Positions 44,799-54,706 of a stretch of 64,000 bases of DNA are shown here, in pieces. The notes under the pieces are model-generated. The model worked only from the letters and a program-made list of their open reading frames with translations, did not search any database and was not told the origin of the DNA. Each line of letters begins with the position of its first letter. Position 1 is the first letter of the stretch. The translations under genes were made by a program, and so were the position numbers. The stretch lies in NCBI RefSeq assembly GCF_039541955.1, contig NZ_BAABHF010000010.1, positions 1-64,000 on the forward strand. The letters run 5' to 3'. The stretch comes from Actinoallomurus oryzae. GTDB lineage: Bacteria > Actinomycetota > Actinomycetes > Streptosporangiales > Streptosporangiaceae.

Positions 44799-46079
44799 CT
44801 ATTCGTGGCGGAGGGCTTCGATGGGCCGGAGCTTGGCCGCGCGGTTGGCGGGATAGCTGCCGAAGAACAGGCCGATCGCGATGGAGACCCCGAGGGCCAG
44901 CACGATCGAGCTGGGGACGATGACCGGCTTGACCCCCACGACCTTGAACTCGCTGCCGATCACACCCGCGGCGACGCCGAGCAGCCCGCCCAGGAGGCTG
45001 AGCACGGTCGCCTCGACGAGGAACTGGCCGAGGATGGCGCCGCGCGGCGCGCCGATCGCCTTGCGGATGCCGATCTCGCGGGTCCGCTCGGTCACGGTCA
45101 CCAGCATGATGTTGGTGATGCCGATGCCGCCGACCAGCAGGCTGATCGCCGCCACCGCGCCGAGCAGCACGGTGAACGTCTTGCTGCTACTGCTGATCGC
45201 CGACTGAAGTGTCGCCTGATTCATGATCTGGAAGTCCGCCGTGTTGCTGCCGCTGATGCCGTGCCGCTGGTTCAGGATGTCGGTGATCTCCGACTGCGCG
45301 GCGTCGACGGTCTTGGGTGTCTTGGCCTGCACGACGATCTGGTTCAGCGCGCCGTACCCGGTCAGGCTCTCCTGGACGGCCGGCAGCGGCGCGATCGCCA
45401 CGTCGTCGGCGTCCTGGAAGCCCGACGAGCCCTTGGTCTTGAGCACCCCCACGACGGTGAAGTTCACGCCGCTCACGGTGATCTGCTTGCCGACCGCGTC
45501 GACCGTGCCGAACAGGTCCTCGTTCACGGTCTGCCCGATCACGACGACCTTGCGGTCGTTCAGCACGTCGTCGTTGGTGAAGTAACTGCCGCGCTCAACC
45601 GGGTCGTTGGACGCCTCGAAGTACGTCGGGTAGGTACCGACGAACTGCTGGATCGTGTGGCTGGTCCCCGCGTACGCGGCGTTCGCCGAGGACGCGTTGA
45701 CCACCGGGGAGACGCTCTTGACCGACGGGGCCGCCGACGCGTCGGCCATCGCCCGCGCGTCGTCGACGGTCAGGTCGTGCGCCTGCGTCCGCGGCCCGGT
45801 CTGCTGCTGCGCCCTGGCGCCGGGGGCGCCGCCGCCGAACACGCGGGCGATGACGCCGCCGCCGCGCCCGCCGCCGCGTGCCGTCGAGGGCATGACGGTC
45901 AGCGTGTTGGTGCCGAGCCGTTCGATGTTCTGCTGCACCTGCTTGGACGAGCCGTTGCCGACCGCCACGAGCAGGATCACCGCGCCGACGCCGATCAGGA
46001 TGCCCAGCGTGGTCAGGCCACTGCGGAGCTTGTTGGCCGCCAGGCCGCGGAGCGCGAATTTGAGGACTTCGAGACTCAT
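44799..46079 (-). CDS. MacB-like ABC transporter permease
   Basis: A 426-residue permease from ATG 46079. The layout is that of MacB/FtsX exporters: one helix at ~18-40 (GLTTLGILIGVGAVILLVAVG), a long extracytoplasmic domain (about 45-300) and three helices near the C-terminus including LLVGGIGITNIMLVTVTERTREIGIRKAIGAPRGAIL (discontinuous), the conserved cytoplasmic loop. ATPase and adaptor are encoded upstream. MacB-type systems move peptides or small molecules by mechanotransmission; the cargo is unknown. Confidence 0.94.
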   Translation of the reverse strand: MSLEVLKFALRGLAANKLRSGLTTLGILIGVGAVILLVAVGNGSSKQVQQNIERLGTNTLTVMPSTARGGGRGGGVIARVFGGGAPGARAQQQTGPRTQAHDLTVDDARAMADASAAPSVKSVSPVVNASSANAAYAGTSHTIQQFVGTYPTYFEASNDPVERGSYFTNDDVLNDRKVVVIGQTVNEDLFGTVDAVGKQITVSGVNFTVVGVLKTKGSSGFQDADDVAIAPLPAVQESLTGYGALNQIVVQAKTPKTVDAAQSEITDILNQRHGISGSNTADFQIMNQATLQSAISSSSKTFTVLLGAVAAISLLVGGIGITNIMLVTVTERTREIGIRKAIGAPRGAILGQFLVEATVLSLLGGLLGVAAGVIGSEFKVVGVKPVIVPSSIVLALGVSIAIGLFFGSYPANRAAKLRPIEALRHE

Positions 46080-46187
46080 CGGTCGCTCACCGCTCCTCAC
46101 TCGCTCCGCGGAGCGCTCGTACCTCGCCCGTCGCCGCGCTCGCCGCCCCGGACTCGCTCGCGTTCACCGGTCGCTCACCGTTCGCGG
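46080..46187. repeat. Spacer with palindrome and repeated GGTCGCTCACCG element in the MacAB-like operon
   Basis: The 108-base gap between ATPase and permease contains CGGTCGCTCACCG at both ends (about 46079 and 46166) and the perfect palindrome CGCTCCGCGGAGCG (46102-46115). Its style recalls the palindromic duplication at 15405-15538. It may form an mRNA hairpin between the genes or be a copy of a dispersed repeat family. Confidence 0.6.
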
Positions 46188-46910
46188 TCATCGCAGCCCC
46201 ACCAGCCCGGGCGGCGGCTCGTCCACGTGCGCCCTGCGCCGGTCGTCGACGATCAGGCCGTCGACCAGACGGATCACCCGCTTGGCGTGGCGTGCCACAT
46301 CGTTCTCGTGCGTGATCAGCACGATCGTGCGACCGGCGGCGCTGAGGCCGTCGAGGACCTCCAGCACGTCGGTGGTCGACTTGGTGTCCAGGTTGCCGGT
46401 CGGCTCGTCGGCGAGCAGCAGCGCGGGCGCCGTGACGAGGGCCCGCGCGACGGCCACCCGCTGCTGCTGGCCGCCGGACAGCTCGTTCGGCTCGTGGTCG
46501 ACCCGCTCGCTGAGCCCGACGCGATCGAGGGCGGCGAGCGCCCGCCGTCTGCGGTCGGCCGCCTTCACCCCGCCGTACGCGAGCGGCAGCTCGACGTTGC
46601 CGAGCGCGCTCATCCGCGGGATGAGGTTGAAGGACTGGAAGACGAACCCGATCTTGCGGTTGCGCACGATCGCGAGCCTGCGCTCGTCCAGCGTGCCCAC
46701 GTCGGTGCCGTCGAGCAGGTAACGGCCGGAGGTGGGCACGTCGAGGCAGCCGAGGATGTTCATCAGCGTCGACTTGCCGGAGCCGGACGCGCCCATGATC
46801 GCGACGTAGTCGCCCTGCTCGACGGTCATGGACACGCCGCGCAGCGCCTGCACCGCCGTGCCGCCCTCGCCGTACACCTTGGTGACGTCTCGGACGTCGA
46901 GGACGGTCAT
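46188..46910 (-). CDS. MacB-like ABC transporter ATP-binding protein
   Basis: A 240-residue ATPase of the LolD/MacB branch: Walker A GASGSGKSTLMN, the characteristic LDVPTSGRYLLDGTDV, signature LSGGQQQRVAVARAL, Walker B LLLADEPTGNLD and the switch His in VLITHENDVA. Its start overlaps the adaptor stop by four bases, so adaptor, ATPase and permease form one operon. Confidence 0.96.
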   Translation of the reverse strand: MTVLDVRDVTKVYGEGGTAVQALRGVSMTVEQGDYVAIMGASGSGKSTLMNILGCLDVPTSGRYLLDGTDVGTLDERRLAIVRNRKIGFVFQSFNLIPRMSALGNVELPLAYGGVKAADRRRRALAALDRVGLSERVDHEPNELSGGQQQRVAVARALVTAPALLLADEPTGNLDTKSTTDVLEVLDGLSAAGRTIVLITHENDVARHAKRVIRLVDGLIVDDRRRAHVDEPPPGLVGLR

Positions 46911-48094
46911 CCGCGGGCTCCGCCCCGCGCCCCGCCGCCGGCGCCGCCGAAGCCGCCCGCGCCGGGGAACCGGCCGGTCGGGAACCCGCCCCCGCCCGTC
47001 GTCCCGCTGCCGGCGACCAGCACCTGGTCCCCCTCGTTCAATCCGGACTTGATCTCGGTGCCCTGGGCGCCCTGGATCCCGGTCTCCACGATTTTGGTGA
47101 CCTGCTTGCCGCCGGACATGACCGTGACGGTCCCCCGCCCGCCCGCGGTCCGTACGGCGGCGGTGGGCACGTACAGGACGTTCTCGGCGCTGGCCGTGGT
47201 GATCTGGACCGTCGCCGTGGCGCCGATGCGCAGGCCGCTCGGCGGGTCGGTGAGGCTGACGGTCACGCCGTACTGAACGACGTTGTTGGACGTCGTCGAG
47301 GTCTGGTCGATCGCGGTGACCTTGCCGCTCGCCCGCGTGCCCTGCATGGCGTCGAAGGTCACCGACGCCTGCTGGCCCTTCTTGATCTTCGCGACGTCGG
47401 CCTCGGTGAACTCGCCCTTGATGTCCAGCTTCGAGGTGTCGGCGATGGTGATGAACCCGCCGCCCGAGCTGCTGTTGGACGAGCTGCTCGACGAGTTCGA
47501 GGCGGAACCGCCGCCTCCGCCCCCGCCACCGCCGCCGCCGTTGCTTCCGGAGCTGCTGCTGGAACCGCTGCTCGAACTGCTCGACCCGCTGGAGGAGCCG
47601 CCGACCGATCCGTTGACCGAGATGATCGTTCCGCTGAAGGGCGCGTGGAGCTCGGTGCCGTCGAGCGCGCGCACGGCGCTGTCGTAGGACGCCTTGGCCT
47701 GCACGTAGCTGGAGTAGCCGGAGGGGGTCGAGGTGTCGCCCGCCTCGGCGGCGCTGAGCGCGGCCTTGGCGGACTTCAGGTTGTCCTGCGCGCTCGTGTC
47801 GTCGAGCGTCGCCAGAAGCCGCCCCTTCTTCACCTTGTCGCCGACCTGGACCTTGATCGAGTCGACCGTGCCGCTCGTCCCGAAGGAGAGGTCACGGGAC
47901 TTCGCGCTGGCCACCGAGCCGGAGGCCGAGACCGAGGACACGACGGTGCCGCGGCTCACACGTACGATGCGGCCGGGCGACGAGGCGCCCGCGTCGTCGT
48001 GCAGCGACAGGTAGGCGACGCCGACGCCGACGAGGAGAAGAAGAGCCAGCGCGCCGTTGAGCAGCAGGCGCCGGCGACGAAGGAGGGCTTTCAC
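46907..48094 (-). CDS. MacA/HlyD-type membrane adaptor with Ser/Gly-rich insertion
   Basis: A 395-residue periplasmic-adaptor homologue, here on the outside of a monoderm membrane. An N-terminal anchor helix (LLLNGALALLLLVGVGVAYLSL) is followed by a lipoyl/barrel-sandwich half (GTSGTVDSIKVQVGDKVKKGRLLATLDD), a helical hairpin (~105-150), then a low-complexity stretch (~165-215) of almost only Ser, Gly and Asn where other adaptors continue directly, and the second half of the lipoyl domain with FITIADTSKLDIKGEFTEADVAKIKKGQ. The C-terminal beta domains end in a Gly-rich tail. It should couple the MacB exporter to the wall region. Confidence 0.92.
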   Translation of the reverse strand: MKALLRRRRLLLNGALALLLLVGVGVAYLSLHDDAGASSPGRIVRVSRGTVVSSVSASGSVASAKSRDLSFGTSGTVDSIKVQVGDKVKKGRLLATLDDTSAQDNLKSAKAALSAAEAGDTSTPSGYSSYVQAKASYDSAVRALDGTELHAPFSGTIISVNGSVGGSSSGSSSSSSGSSSSSGSNGGGGGGGGGGGSASNSSSSSSNSSSGGGFITIADTSKLDIKGEFTEADVAKIKKGQQASVTFDAMQGTRASGKVTAIDQTSTTSNNVVQYGVTVSLTDPPSGLRIGATATVQITTASAENVLYVPTAAVRTAGGRGTVTVMSGGKQVTKIVETGIQGAQGTEIKSGLNEGDQVLVAGSGTTGGGGFPTGRFPGAGGFGGAGGGARGGARG

Positions 48095-48321
48095 CCGCTA
48101 CAGCGTCACGGACCCGGCTGGGGCGAACCTGATACGTCCCTGAAAGGTTCCTGCGTGCGGGGAGATGTCGTACGACGACTGCATATTGCCCCTTTATGGC
48201 AGATGTCCTGGCCGATGGCATACCGCCCGCGTCATGGGGCGGTGACCGGGCAGGCGTCGTTCAGGAAACTCTCAGGGCAGACTCGGGTCGCCGTCACCTT
48301 CGGCCACCAAGATCTCGGTCC

Positions 48322-49692
48322 GTGAACCGGTCCACCCTACGCGATCTACGCAAACCTCCCTGGCTCGCGGCCGGCGCGGCCGTCGCCCTCGCCAGCGGGC
48401 TGGTGGCGGTGGGCGACGCGCCGGCGCGTGCCGTCACGCAGGCGACGGTTCTGCGCGGCGACGTCACCGCGACGGCCGGCGCGGCCGGGACCGTCCAGAG
48501 CGCCGACACGCGTGACCTGGTGTTCGGCACGTCGGGAACGGTGACGAAGATCGAGGTCGCCTCCGGCGACAAGGTACGGGCCGGGCAGGTCCTCGCGCGT
48601 CTCGACGACACCGACGCGCGCGAGCAGCTCGAGGCCGCGAAGGCGGCCGTCGCGGCGGCGGACGAGACCTACGGCAAGGCGCAGCAGGGCATCTGCGGCG
48701 GCGGCGCGGGCGGCGGGTCCGGCGGCGGGAGCCAGGCGCAGCAGGCCGACTACCCCTCCGGAAGCGGACGCCAGAGGTCGGGGTCGGCCGGCGGTACGAG
48801 GTCGCGGCCGTCCTCCCGGCCCACCCGGTCCAGGACCCCGGCCCCGACGCCCACGCCCACCCGTACGTCGGCGACGCCGACACCGACCACGTCGCGTCCC
48901 ACGCGGACCCCCACCCACAGCTCCAAGCCGACGACACGGCCGAGCCGGAGCACCGGCGGCGGCCGGCGTACGGGCGCGGGCTTCGGCGGCGCCCGCCGCG
49001 GTGGGAAGGGCGGCGGCTGCCAGGTCAACTCGGTGCAGCTGGCCGCCGCGAGCGTCACCCAGGCCGAGGTCAAGGAGCGCGAGGCGGAACGCACGCTCGC
49101 CGCCACCGAGCTCACCGCGCCGATCGACGGCACGATCCTGTCGGTCGGCGGCACGGTCGGCGGTCAGGTGACCGGCCAGAGCCGCACCGGCTTCATCACC
49201 CTCGGCGACCTGGACGACCTGCAGGTCCAGGCGATGTTCCCCCTCGGCGAGGTCAACCAGCTGAAGCTCGGTCAGTCGGCCCAGATCAGCCTCGCGATGA
49301 GCCCCGGCCGCGCCTACCGCGGCACGGTCGCGCGCATCGACCCCGCCGCGACGACCGACGGCGACCGGGCGCTGTTCGGCGTGATGATCTCTTTGGACGA
49401 CACGCCGCCCGCGGGTCTGCGTACGGGCATGAGCGCCACCGTGGAGGTGGTGACCGCCCAGGCGGAGAGCACGCTGTACGTGCCGGCCGGCGCGGTCCAC
49501 CCGAAGTCGAACGGCCAGGCCACGGTCCTGGTACGCCGGGGCGGCCGCACGACGGTCCGCACCGTGCGCACGGGCATCCGCAGTGACCGCTACGTCGCCA
49601 TCACGTCGGGCCTGAGCGCCGGCGACCACGTCGTCGTGTCGTCCGGCACGGACGCGGACGGCTTCCCCAGCCCCACCTTCCCGGGCAGCTGA
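48322..49692 (+). CDS. Second HlyD-type adaptor with Cys-bracketed Thr/Pro/Arg linker
   Basis: A 456-residue adaptor from GTG 48322, divergent from the MacA-like gene. It has an N-terminal signal anchor (WLAAGAAVALASGLVAVG), a lipoyl half (GTSGTVTKIEVASGDKVRAGQVLARLDD), a helical hairpin, and then ~110 residues of low complexity rich in Thr, Pro, Arg, Ser and Gly, framed by two cysteines (QQGICGGG and GKGGGCQVN). The second half resumes at ERTLAATELTAPIDGTILSVGGTVGGQV. The same domain order as the neighbour shows common ancestry. No ATPase or permease is next to it; it may share the MacB exporter. Confidence 0.9.
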   Translation: MNRSTLRDLRKPPWLAAGAAVALASGLVAVGDAPARAVTQATVLRGDVTATAGAAGTVQSADTRDLVFGTSGTVTKIEVASGDKVRAGQVLARLDDTDAREQLEAAKAAVAAADETYGKAQQGICGGGAGGGSGGGSQAQQADYPSGSGRQRSGSAGGTRSRPSSRPTRSRTPAPTPTPTRTSATPTPTTSRPTRTPTHSSKPTTRPSRSTGGGRRTGAGFGGARRGGKGGGCQVNSVQLAAASVTQAEVKEREAERTLAATELTAPIDGTILSVGGTVGGQVTGQSRTGFITLGDLDDLQVQAMFPLGEVNQLKLGQSAQISLAMSPGRAYRGTVARIDPAATTDGDRALFGVMISLDDTPPAGLRTGMSATVEVVTAQAESTLYVPAGAVHPKSNGQATVLVRRGGRTTVRTVRTGIRSDRYVAITSGLSAGDHVVVSSGTDADGFPSPTFPGS

Positions 49693-49779
49693 CACCTCAT
49701 CGGGCGAACGCGCACGGACGCCATCCGCCTCGCCGGGCGGCCGATCCTCTTTGCCGGGCGTCCGGTTCCCATCGCGCGA

Positions 49780-49812
49780 ACGGCCCGAGCCGGATCGGCT
49801 CGGGCCGTTTTT
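49780..49812 (+). terminator. Strong rho-independent terminator
   Basis: ACGGCCCGAGCC-GGAT-CGGCTCGGGCCGT, about 12 paired bases with a tetraloop-like centre, followed by TTTTT. It ends the plus-strand adaptor transcript and can also stop readthrough towards the convergent HtrA gene. Confidence 0.9.
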
Positions 49813-49874
49813 CTCCAGACCGCGGAGGGATGGCCGCGGTGCCCCACGGGCGTCAGGGCACCGCGGCCTCCCGG

Positions 49875-51488
<1,614 letters not shown>

Positions 51489-51610
51489 CGCTCACTCCCC
51501 AAGATCCCTCATCTGGTGATACTCAGAGAATCGCGCGCCGGACTGGAGCCACGCTGAGACGCGCCTGAAGGTTGCCGCAATAAAGCCTGTGTTAAGGCGG
51601 AGGGATATGC

Positions 51611-51638
51611 GGGCGGCGGGCGGCGGGCGGCGGGCGGA
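51611..51638. repeat. Four G-rich 7-bp tandem repeats
   Basis: GGGCGGC repeated at 51611, 51618, 51625 and, with a last-base change, 51632. Four G3 runs separated by four-base loops make this a textbook G-quadruplex pattern on the plus strand. It lies exactly where the similarity of the adjacent mtnA relic ends. Confidence 0.9.
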
Positions 51639-51643
51639 GCCGA

Positions 51644-52018
51644 GCGTGCACCGGCCAGGTGGGTCACCTCCCGCCCGGAGCGCGACTCGACGGGGATGGC
51701 CGCACCGGTCGGCGCCGACCCGTCGATGGTCGACTCCGGCGCGGCGACGACGGAGGGCAGCCCGGCCTCGTGCGCCGCGAGGGCGAGACCATACGTTCCG
51801 GCCTTGTTGACCACGTCGCCGTTCGCCGCGATCCGATCGGCGCGTACGACGACGGCGTCGGGCCAGCCCTGGGCGATTACGAAGGGCCCGGCGCCGTCGC
51901 ACACGACGCGGTGCTCGATTCCGAGCTCGGCGAGCTCCCAGCAGGTGAGACGGCCGCCTTGGAGCAGTGGCCTCGTCTCGTCCACGATGACGTGGTCCAG
52001 GCGGCCGCGCGCGTGCAC
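51644..52018 (-). pseudogene. mtnA: Fragment of methylthioribose-1-phosphate isomerase
   Basis: About 125 residues match the middle-to-late part of MtnA/eIF2B-like isomerases: IVDETRPLLQGGRLTCWELAELGI, VVRADRIAANGDVVNKAGTYGLALAAHEAGLP (discontinuous), then APESTIDGSAPTGAAIPVE and REVTHLAG. The Asp of ADRIAANGD is kept, but the N-terminal ~190 residues, including the catalytic Cys region, are absent: a stop codon lies a few codons upstream. The C-terminus after THLAGAR is replaced by frame running through the G-rich repeat to 51509. It cannot be an active enzyme, so I call it a decaying relic. Confidence 0.8.
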
Positions 52019-52436
52019 GGACCGCCTTCCCGCCGTTAACAGATTTTTCGCCGGTCAGAGGCGGTTATCGGATACCGGCCGCTCCTTGGCACCATTTCTG
52101 CCGGCCTTTGTTTCTCCGGCTCGGGAATTTGCCGACTTCTGCGGTGAAACCAATAAGCACAGATCACTCCGGGCGATGTCGAATTCGCAGGAAAATGTCA
52201 CTCTCCGTTAGGTGTAGTGGACCGGACGACGGTTGTAAGTGCCGCCGCGGCACGACGTTCGGTCCCGGTGGTCGCCGGACTTGACGGGCCCGCGCCGGAA
52301 CACCGCGCCGGCCTGCGGCCCGGCGGCCATCTCGGCAGGCCACGGGCGAGCGCGTCCGCCGGCAAGCCACGGCGAGCCGCCCGGTCGGTACGGCGGAACG
52401 GCGGAAGACGACGGCGAGGAGAGGCGGGCGGCACGC
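52019..52436. other. Intergenic region with mixed base composition
   Basis: No gene is supported between the mtnA relic and the promoter at 52437. The left part (52030-52210) is AT-richer than the backbone, with runs such as AGATTTTTCGCC and TTTGTTTCTCC, and shows no MtnA N-terminal similarity in any frame I read. The right part is GC-rich and only has Arg-rich shadow frames. It may be a deletion or insertion scar. Confidence 0.5.
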
Positions 52437-52465
52437 TTGTACGGCCGAGGCGCGTTTACTATATT
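52437..52465 (+). promoter_or_regulatory. Near-consensus housekeeping promoter for a leaderless EamA gene
   Basis: TTGTAC at 52437-52442 and TATATT at 52460-52465 are separated by exactly 17 bases. A start site about seven bases further falls on or next to the GTG at 52473, implying a leaderless mRNA. No ribosome-binding site is present, which agrees. Confidence 0.7.
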
Positions 52466-52472
52466 GAACAAG

Positions 52473-53423
52473 GTGATCACTAGAGTAAGCAGCAGAGGCC
52501 GCCTGGTCGACGACGTCTCGCTACTCTTGGTAGCGATCATCTGGGGGTCGAGTTATGTCGTCATGCAGGTCGTCGGCGAGCACACGCCGGCCGCCGCCTT
52601 CCTGATGTTACGTTTCGTGTGCGCACTACCTGCCATCGCACTACTCGCCCTGAAAACCCTTAGGAAGCTGACCTGGAACGAGGTGCTCACGGGCACCTTC
52701 TTCGGCACGCTGCTGTACGGAATTCTCATTCAGGAGACCGTAGGGGTGCGGTACACCTCGGCCGCGAACGCGGGATTCCTCATCACCGTATCGGTCGTTC
52801 TGATCCCCGCGCTCGAACGCGTGCTCAGCGGGCGAAAGCAGCTCCTGATCGTGTACGCGGCGACGGCGAGCGCCCTGATCGGCTGCGGGTTGCTCCTGCT
52901 CTCCGACGGGTTTCGTCCGCACTCGGGCGACTTCATCATTCTCGGCGCCGCCATGGTCAGAGCGACGCAGATCACGCTGTTCGGCCGGCAGACGGCGGGC
53001 CGGCGACAGTCGCTGGTCAACCTGACGCTGATCGAGTTCGTCGTGGTGGCGCTCCTCGCGGGTCTCACCGCGGTGGTAAGCGGCGAACCTCTCGTCTCCA
53101 CGATCACGGCGACGCGCCCCTCGGCCTGGCTGCTGATCGCCTACCTGGGCGTCATGGGCACCTCTTTCGCCTTTTTCGTCCAGCTGAGGTCTGCCCGTGC
53201 TTCGAGCTCCACACGGGTCGGCCTGATCCTCAGTACGGAGCCGGTCTTCTCCGCGCTGTTCGCCGTCGCGGTCGCGAAAGACACCCTCACCCCGCTGCAG
53301 GTCATCGGCGGCACACTGATCGTCGTCTCCGCCGCGGTAGGCCGGATGTACGAGGGGCGCGAGCGTCCGGCGACGGAATCACCACAGCCGTCGCGCGAAG
53401 CGCACGAATCAGCACACGCCTAG
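52473..53423 (+). CDS. EamA/DMT-family exporter
   Basis: A 316-residue transporter from GTG 52473, with ten helices in two EamA repeats (SLLLVAIIWGSSYVVMQVVGEHTPAAAFLMLRFV at the start of repeat one; YLGVMGTSFAFFVQLRSARASSSTRVGLILSTEPVFSALFAV in repeat two, both discontinuous). It ends in a short charged tail. The upstream open frame to 52239 precedes the promoter and is not used. An XRE-cupin regulator follows three bases later and a YbaK-like deacylase converges. Likely exports an amino acid or related metabolite; substrate not predictable. Confidence 0.92.
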   Translation: MITRVSSRGRLVDDVSLLLVAIIWGSSYVVMQVVGEHTPAAAFLMLRFVCALPAIALLALKTLRKLTWNEVLTGTFFGTLLYGILIQETVGVRYTSAANAGFLITVSVVLIPALERVLSGRKQLLIVYAATASALIGCGLLLLSDGFRPHSGDFIILGAAMVRATQITLFGRQTAGRRQSLVNLTLIEFVVVALLAGLTAVVSGEPLVSTITATRPSAWLLIAYLGVMGTSFAFFVQLRSARASSSTRVGLILSTEPVFSALFAVAVAKDTLTPLQVIGGTLIVVSAAVGRMYEGRERPATESPQPSREAHESAHA

Positions 53424-53426
53424 CAT

Positions 53427-54029
53427 GTGCGTATGCATTCTCGGTCGCCCGGCCAGCCGTGGACTCCAGTTTCACCGACGTCTCCGGGAGAGATGGGGCG
53501 CATGGTCGGCGCCCAGGTCAGGCGACTGCGGCTCCTCCGCAAGATGTCGGTCTCGGCGCTGGCCCGCGAATCAGGAGTGAGCAAGGCCACCCTCTCGAAC
53601 GTCGAGGCGGGGCAGGGCAACCCGACCATCGAAACGATCGCCGCGATCGCCGTCGCGCTTCGGCTCCCGTTGGGAGACCTGATCCAGCCGGTACCCCCAC
53701 CGGGGCCGGTCGCGCTCCGGGCGACCGAGGTCACGGGGCCCTTCAAACAGGAGCTGTTCCACCGGATCGGCCCTGGCATGAACACAGAGGTGTGGCGGCT
53801 GAGAATCGCCGTCGCCGGCTACCGGATCGAGAGTCCCGGCCATACCGCCGGCACGACCGAGCACATCGTGGTCGACCGAGGGCCGATCACGATCAGCGTC
53901 GACGGGGAGTCGCTGGATCTCGACACCGGTGATTTTGTGATCTTTCCGGCCGACTCTCCGCACTTCTATGAGGCTCGCGGCCAGGACGTCAGAGCAGTGG
54001 TCGTGATGAGTTACCCGGCCATGCCCTGA
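53427..54029 (+). CDS. XRE-family regulator with cupin domain
   Basis: A 200-residue protein with an HTH at ~25-80 (VGAQVRRLRLLRKMSVSALARESGVSKATLSNVEAGQGNPTIETI, discontinuous) and a cupin_2 barrel at ~120-195 (VWRLRIAVAGYRIESPGHTAGTTEHIVVDRGPITI, DTGDFVIFPADSPHFYEA). This is the SutR/PuuR type that senses a small ligand. The GTG start at 53427 is three bases after the EamA stop; ATGs at 53433, 53493 or 53502 are alternatives because conservation begins near MGRMVGAQ. It probably regulates the exporter it is cotranscribed with. Confidence 0.9.
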   Translation: MRMHSRSPGQPWTPVSPTSPGEMGRMVGAQVRRLRLLRKMSVSALARESGVSKATLSNVEAGQGNPTIETIAAIAVALRLPLGDLIQPVPPPGPVALRATEVTGPFKQELFHRIGPGMNTEVWRLRIAVAGYRIESPGHTAGTTEHIVVDRGPITISVDGESLDLDTGDFVIFPADSPHFYEARGQDVRAVVVMSYPAMP

Positions 54030-54053
54030 CGCCCGGACGCTTCGGGCTCGCCG

Positions 54054-54545
54054 CTACTCCTGAGAGATCGGTTCGAGTGTCGCGTCGGAGATCGCCTTGT
54101 AGTCATCGACGTGCAGAGCCATCGAACGATCGAGGCGCGCGGCGTTGAAGAACAGCTCGTCAGTCCCTTCGAACAGTTTCGGGTCGACGATGAGCTCGAG
54201 CTCGGAGGTGAAGCTCAGCGGCAGAATCGTGCCCACGACGCTGCCGGCCAGGCGCTCCGCGATCTCCGGGTTGGCGAATGAGACATAGGTGCCGTTCTTG
54301 CGGCGTTTGATCGCATTGAGGTCGACCTTTCGGTCGCCCGGAACCACGGCCAGCACGTACTTGGTGACTTTCTTCCCCTGCTTCACCATCACGACCATGC
54401 ATTTGGCCGCCTGACGCAGCTCATTTCCTCGCATGGGGCTCACGATGTCCGTTCGCCCCTCCGGCGGGTGGTCGATAAGACGATATCTGGCGCCTCTCTC
54501 GTCCAGAAGCTTGATGAGCTGATCGTAGGTCGAGTTGTCGGACAT
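54054..54545 (-). CDS. YbaK/ProX-type aminoacyl-tRNA deacylase
   Basis: A 163-residue single-domain protein with GGAGGCGTAG before ATG 54545. The YbaK/EbsC fold is indicated by LDERGARYRLIDHPPEGRT, the conserved Lys-containing block ELRQAAKCMVVMVKQGKK, YVLAVVPGDRKVDLNAIKR, and FANPEIAERLAGSVVGTILPLSF. Such proteins hydrolyse misacylated tRNAs in trans. The order of the last blocks is close to the freestanding deacylases rather than to the editing domain of ProRS. It converges on the XRE-cupin gene with 24 bases between, and the DNA is less GC-rich than the backbone. Confidence 0.88.
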   Translation of the reverse strand: MSDNSTYDQLIKLLDERGARYRLIDHPPEGRTDIVSPMRGNELRQAAKCMVVMVKQGKKVTKYVLAVVPGDRKVDLNAIKRRKNGTYVSFANPEIAERLAGSVVGTILPLSFTSELELIVDPKLFEGTDELFFNAARLDRSMALHVDDYKAISDATLEPISQE

Positions 54546-54706
54546 CTACGCCTCCGAGCCAACACGGTGTTTTGCGAAACGCTAGCGATTACCACGGGAC
54601 GAATCGCTTATATGCCCGAAGACACAGGGGTATACGCCATTTTTGACACCGCGCGGAAAGCCGACCATGCCGGACACTCCGTGGACACCGCGCAGGAGGA
54701 CGGGCG

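Noticed and set aside
44571..47276. 901-residue open frame on the plus strand
   Set aside because: It is the antisense shadow of the MacAB-like operon: His/Asp/Arg-rich composition, no domains, and long open antisense frames are usual at this GC content.
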